From the NCBI GenBank assembly GCA_902797105.1, contig CADBRL010000022.1, forward strand, positions 1-7,830: 7,830 bases of DNA, in the 5' to 3' direction. A model generated the notes under the pieces. That model was given only the letters and a program-made list of their open reading frames with translations. It did no database searches and had not been told where the DNA came from. Source of the stretch: an uncultured Erysipelotrichaceae bacterium (GTDB taxonomy: Bacteria; Bacillota_I; Bacilli_A; RF39; UBA660). The position numbers and the translations under genes were made by a program. Shown here piece after piece: positions 5,666 through 7,830 of the stretch (the stretch's first letter is position 1; each line of letters opens with the position of its first letter).

Positions 5666-6342
5666 TTTATTATTTCCTCAATTTTAGCTACTACTTCATC
5701 ATTTATATCATCAATTGTTCTAATTATATCATCTTTAACACAAGTAATTTTTTTATAACCATATTTTTCAGTTAATTCAAGATATGCTTTTTCAGCTTGT
5801 TCAAGATGTGCTTTGTTTGATTCATGTTGATCAGGAGTTTCTTCCCTATTTTTCTTTAATATTGCTGCATATTCAAATGGCATGTATAAAAATATTACAG
5901 CATCTGGACGAGGTAATTCCATTATTTCAAATTCTAACTGATCTAGTTTTTGATACATTTTTTCTCTTTCTTCGCGTGTTTTTAATTTACCACCTTGGTG
6001 AGCCATGTTTGATTCAACATATCTATCAAGAATAACTATGTCACCATTTTCTAAGTGATTGTTTATAATACTTATATTGTATCTACGGTCTGCGGCATAA
6101 TATGCTGAAGCTGCTAGGGCATCAACATTCGGTGCTCCTTCTGAAAACCAACCTTCACAGATATAAGATTTTCCTAAATATGGACCTCCGACAATTTTAC
6201 CTGTTGGTGTGTCATACATTGGAAAAGAATAATTATAAATATTTACTCCCATTTTTTTAAATCTTGCCACTGTTTTTTTAACTTGTGTTTCTTTACCTGA
6301 ACAATCTGTACCTTCAATTACTATTAATTTACCTTTTTTCAT
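5662..6342 (-). CDS. tmk: Thymidylate kinase (dTMP kinase)
   Basis: Phosphorylates dTMP to dTDP with ATP, the step after ThyA in this operon. From Met at 6342 it has 226 aa, near the family norm. The longer frame from 6363 would overlap folA by 17 nt and has no ribosome binding site, whereas 6342 lies 4 nt after the folA stop and matches the family N-terminus. The P-loop is GTDCSGKETQ at 11-20; the residue after the P-loop Lys is Glu rather than Ser/Thr. FPMYDTPTG at 40-48 and DRYVESNMAHQGGK at 106-119 match thymidylate kinase substrate motifs, with AHQG for the usual AYQG. The LID region follows near 164-178. A deoxynucleoside kinase-like relative is the main alternative, but gene context favours dTMP kinase. 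The stop overlaps the queA start by 4 bp. Confidence 0.85.
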   Translation of the reverse strand: MKKGKLIVIEGTDCSGKETQVKKTVARFKKMGVNIYNYSFPMYDTPTGKIVGGPYLGKSYICEGWFSEGAPNVDALAASAYYAADRRYNISIINNHLENGDIVILDRYVESNMAHQGGKLKTREEREKMYQKLDQLEFEIMELPRPDAVIFLYMPFEYAAILKKNREETPDQHESNKAHLEQAEKAYLELTEKYGYKKITCVKDDIIRTIDDINDEVVAKIEEIIK

Positions 6343-6346
6343 TTTA

Positions 6347-6823
6347 TCACTTCTTTCTTTCATATATTACAAATTTATATTTTACTTCATTTTCACTATT
6401 TTCTTTTAAGATATTATATGTGTACTTACTTTCATCAAAATTTGGAAAATAAGCATCAGCATCACTTGCACTATCTATTTCTGTTAAATATAGTTTGTCA
6501 GCATATGGAATAAATAATTTATAGATTGATGAACCTCCGATAATCATTATTTCGTCATTTTGTTTATTAATAAATTCTAGTAAATCATCAAAATTATTAA
6601 ATACTAAACCATTTTCTATTTCTTTTAGATGTTTTGATAATACAATATATTTTCTTCCTTCAAGTCTTTTAGGAAGTGATGCATAGGTATTTGCCCCCAT
6701 AACAATATATTTATTCATTGTTAACTTTTTAAAATTTTGCAAATCCTCTTTAATATGCCATATTAAGTCATTATTTTTGCCAATTTCTTTATTTTTACCC
6801 ATGGCTGCTATTATACTTATCAT
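6347..6823 (-). CDS. folA: Dihydrofolate reductase
   Basis: Reduces dihydrofolate to tetrahydrofolate with NADPH, restoring the folate oxidised by ThyA next door; the target of trimethoprim. 158 aa, typical of chromosomal bacterial enzymes. Motifs: IIAAMGKNKEIGKNNDLIWH at 4-23; EDLQNFK at 26-32 with the substrate-binding acid at Asp27, as in E. coli; VMGANTYASLP at 41-51, where the common MGRKT is replaced by MGANT; GRKYIVLS near 56-63; IMIIGGSSIYKLF near 92-104 (NADPH-binding GG and SIY); ADKLYLTEID following. All core elements are present. It starts 7 bp after the thyA stop and ends 4 nt before the tmk start, so the three genes should be co-translated from one mRNA. Confidence 0.95.
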   Translation of the reverse strand: MISIIAAMGKNKEIGKNNDLIWHIKEDLQNFKKLTMNKYIVMGANTYASLPKRLEGRKYIVLSKHLKEIENGLVFNNFDDLLEFINKQNDEIMIIGGSSIYKLFIPYADKLYLTEIDSASDADAYFPNFDESKYTYNILKENSENEVKYKFVIYERKK

Positions 6824-6830
6824 ATTTTAC

Positions 6831-7730
6831 CTACTGCGCAAGAGGAAACTTAATTGGTCCCATGTGCTTGTAATCTACAATTTTAATATCCTTTAATTCT
6901 TTTGAATTATCAAAATCTTTAAATTCTTTAATTTCAGGATTTATCCAAAGTTTTGGTGCTTCATAATCACCATCTTTTTCAAATCTTTCAATTTGTTCTT
7001 TGATACCTTCAACTTGATTTACATATATATGAGCATCTTTAATACTATAATTTATTGTACCAGGTTTAAAACCAGTTACTTGGGCTACTAAAGAAAGTAA
7101 AACGGCATATTGTGTTACATTAAATGGGAGTCCTAAAGGAACATCACAGCTTCTTTGATGAACCCAAATATTAAGATATCCATCAGTTACATCCCATTCT
7201 GTTGACCAAACACAACTCGGCAAAACTGCAGTACTTAAATACTCATCTTGCCAAAGTGATATAACAAGTCTTCTATCCATTGGATTATTTTTTAATGTAT
7301 CTAGCAATTTATCCATTAATCCTAATTTTCTTACAATAAAACCATAGGCTGTTCCAATAGTGTGAGCGTATTCTTTTCCAAAATTCTTTTCAATATCTTT
7401 TTTAACTACTTTACCATCTTCTAAAACATTTTGGTTAGCGTGCCACACTCCATTTTCATTTATTTCCCATTCATCCCAGATGTGCACATCTCTTTCTTGC
7501 AGCCATCTAACATCATTACTTTGAGCTTGATAAATCCATAACATTTCCAAAATTGCTTGTCTAAAATAAAGTTGTTTTGTAGTAAGACATGGAAATTCAT
7601 CTTGCAAATTAAACTCTAAATGGTAGCTTGGTATTTTAATAGTATTTATTCCCGTTCTATTAATTACTTCTGTCCCATCTTCAAGTATTTTTTTACATAA
7701 TTTTATATATTCTTTATCCCATTTTGACAT
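6831..7730 (-). CDS. thyA: Thymidylate synthase (ThyA, flavin-independent)
   Basis: Converts dUMP and 5,10-methylene-tetrahydrofolate into dTMP and dihydrofolate. 299 aa, complete. Motifs in order: NRTGINTIKI near 24-33; FPCLTTKQ at 46-53; ILEMLWIYQAQSND near 60-73; HIWDEW at 83-88; GTAYGF at 126-131; DRRLVISLW at 152-160; LPSCVWSTEWDV at 170-181 with the catalytic nucleophile Cys173; QRSCDVPLGLPFNVTQYAVL at 192-211; DAHIYVNQ at 232-239; YEAPKLWINPEIKEF near 256-270. The active-site context PSCVW differs from the classical PPCHY and is closer to the B. subtilis phi3T-like ThyA (TPCVY), from memory. GAGGAGAT stands upstream of the ATG, and GlyA's TGA overlaps that Shine-Dalgarno sequence, so coupling with glyA is likely. 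Confidence 0.97.
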   Translation of the reverse strand: MSKWDKEYIKLCKKILEDGTEVINRTGINTIKIPSYHLEFNLQDEFPCLTTKQLYFRQAILEMLWIYQAQSNDVRWLQERDVHIWDEWEINENGVWHANQNVLEDGKVVKKDIEKNFGKEYAHTIGTAYGFIVRKLGLMDKLLDTLKNNPMDRRLVISLWQDEYLSTAVLPSCVWSTEWDVTDGYLNIWVHQRSCDVPLGLPFNVTQYAVLLSLVAQVTGFKPGTINYSIKDAHIYVNQVEGIKEQIERFEKDGDYEAPKLWINPEIKEFKDFDNSKELKDIKIVDYKHMGPIKFPLAQ

Positions 7731-7741
7731 AAATTATCTCC

Positions 7742-7830
7742 TCAATACCATAATGGATATTTACTTGTAAGTTCAAGTACTTCTTTTTCTAAATTTTCGA
7801 TTATTTCTTTGTTATCACTATTTTTTAAAG
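7742..7830 (-). CDS. glyA: C-terminal end of serine hydroxymethyltransferase, N-terminus beyond window
   Basis: A frame open from the right edge to TGA at 7742-7744 encodes 28 residues, ending LEKEVLELTSKYPLWY. GlyA proteins typically end in a charged helix (KxxVxxLTxKFPLY), which this resembles well. The fragment includes no catalytic residues, so the call rests on this tail and on context: GlyA supplies methylene-tetrahydrofolate to ThyA, and glyA beside thyA is a sensible pair. The stop lies 11 bp before the thyA start and overlaps its ribosome binding site. The other two frames here hold early stops. Confidence 0.6.
   Translation of the reverse strand, partial: LKNSDNKEIIENLEKEVLELTSKYPLWY

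Noticed and set aside
5784..6035. 83-codon plus-strand frame inside tmk
   Set aside because: It is antisense to a well-supported kinase gene, with low-complexity hydrophobic composition typical of a shadow frame.
6343..6363. Upstream ATG at 6363 as the tmk start
   Set aside because: It adds seven residues not typical of the family, overlaps the end of folA and has no Shine-Dalgarno sequence; the ATG at 6342 follows the folA stop by 4 nt.

Overview
This is a low-GC window in which every gene I can support lies on the minus strand. It therefore reads from high to low coordinates. SigA-type promoters, AGGAGG-like ribosome binding sites, A/T-rich codons and the protein relatives suggest a Firmicutes/Bacilli-type genome, perhaps one of the uncultured gut lineages near Mollicutes/RF39. 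That placement is inferred. TGA is used as a stop (tmk, folA, glyA) and Trp is TGG, so the mycoplasma code does not apply.

Right part (7830 to 4628): a tight operon runs glyA (only its last 28 codons are here), thyA, folA/dfrA, tmk and queA, with gaps of 11, 7 and 4 bp and then a 4-bp ATGA overlap. The first four make up the thymidylate cycle. GlyA makes 5,10-methylene-THF, ThyA uses it to make dTMP and dihydrofolate, FolA reduces the dihydrofolate, and Tmk phosphorylates dTMP. QueA, the tRNA queuosine enzyme, is translationally coupled to tmk. A hairpin with a T-run that overlaps the queA stop codon ends the unit.

Middle (4627 to 1629): a 368-bp gap holds a good extended -10 promoter followed by a broken, frameshifted remnant of an AlbA_2 (Schlafen-type) protein. 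A complete pyruvate, phosphate dikinase gene (ppdK) comes next, and its start needs correcting from Met1 to Met5 of the longest ORF.

Left-centre (1586 to 835): a complete type III toxin-antitoxin locus of CptIN/ToxIN type. It has a consensus promoter and three tandem repeats of 48-50 nt that each fold as an H-type pseudoknot, with compensatory changes in both stems. A perfect 10-bp terminator hairpin and a 159-aa ToxN/CptN-like RNase toxin follow. A second promoter-like element inside and just past the terminator could transcribe the toxin alone. This is the most interesting part of the window.

Left end (786 to 1): a strong promoter drives a signal-peptide or membrane-anchored extracellular protein of unknown function, cut off by the window edge after 242 codons.
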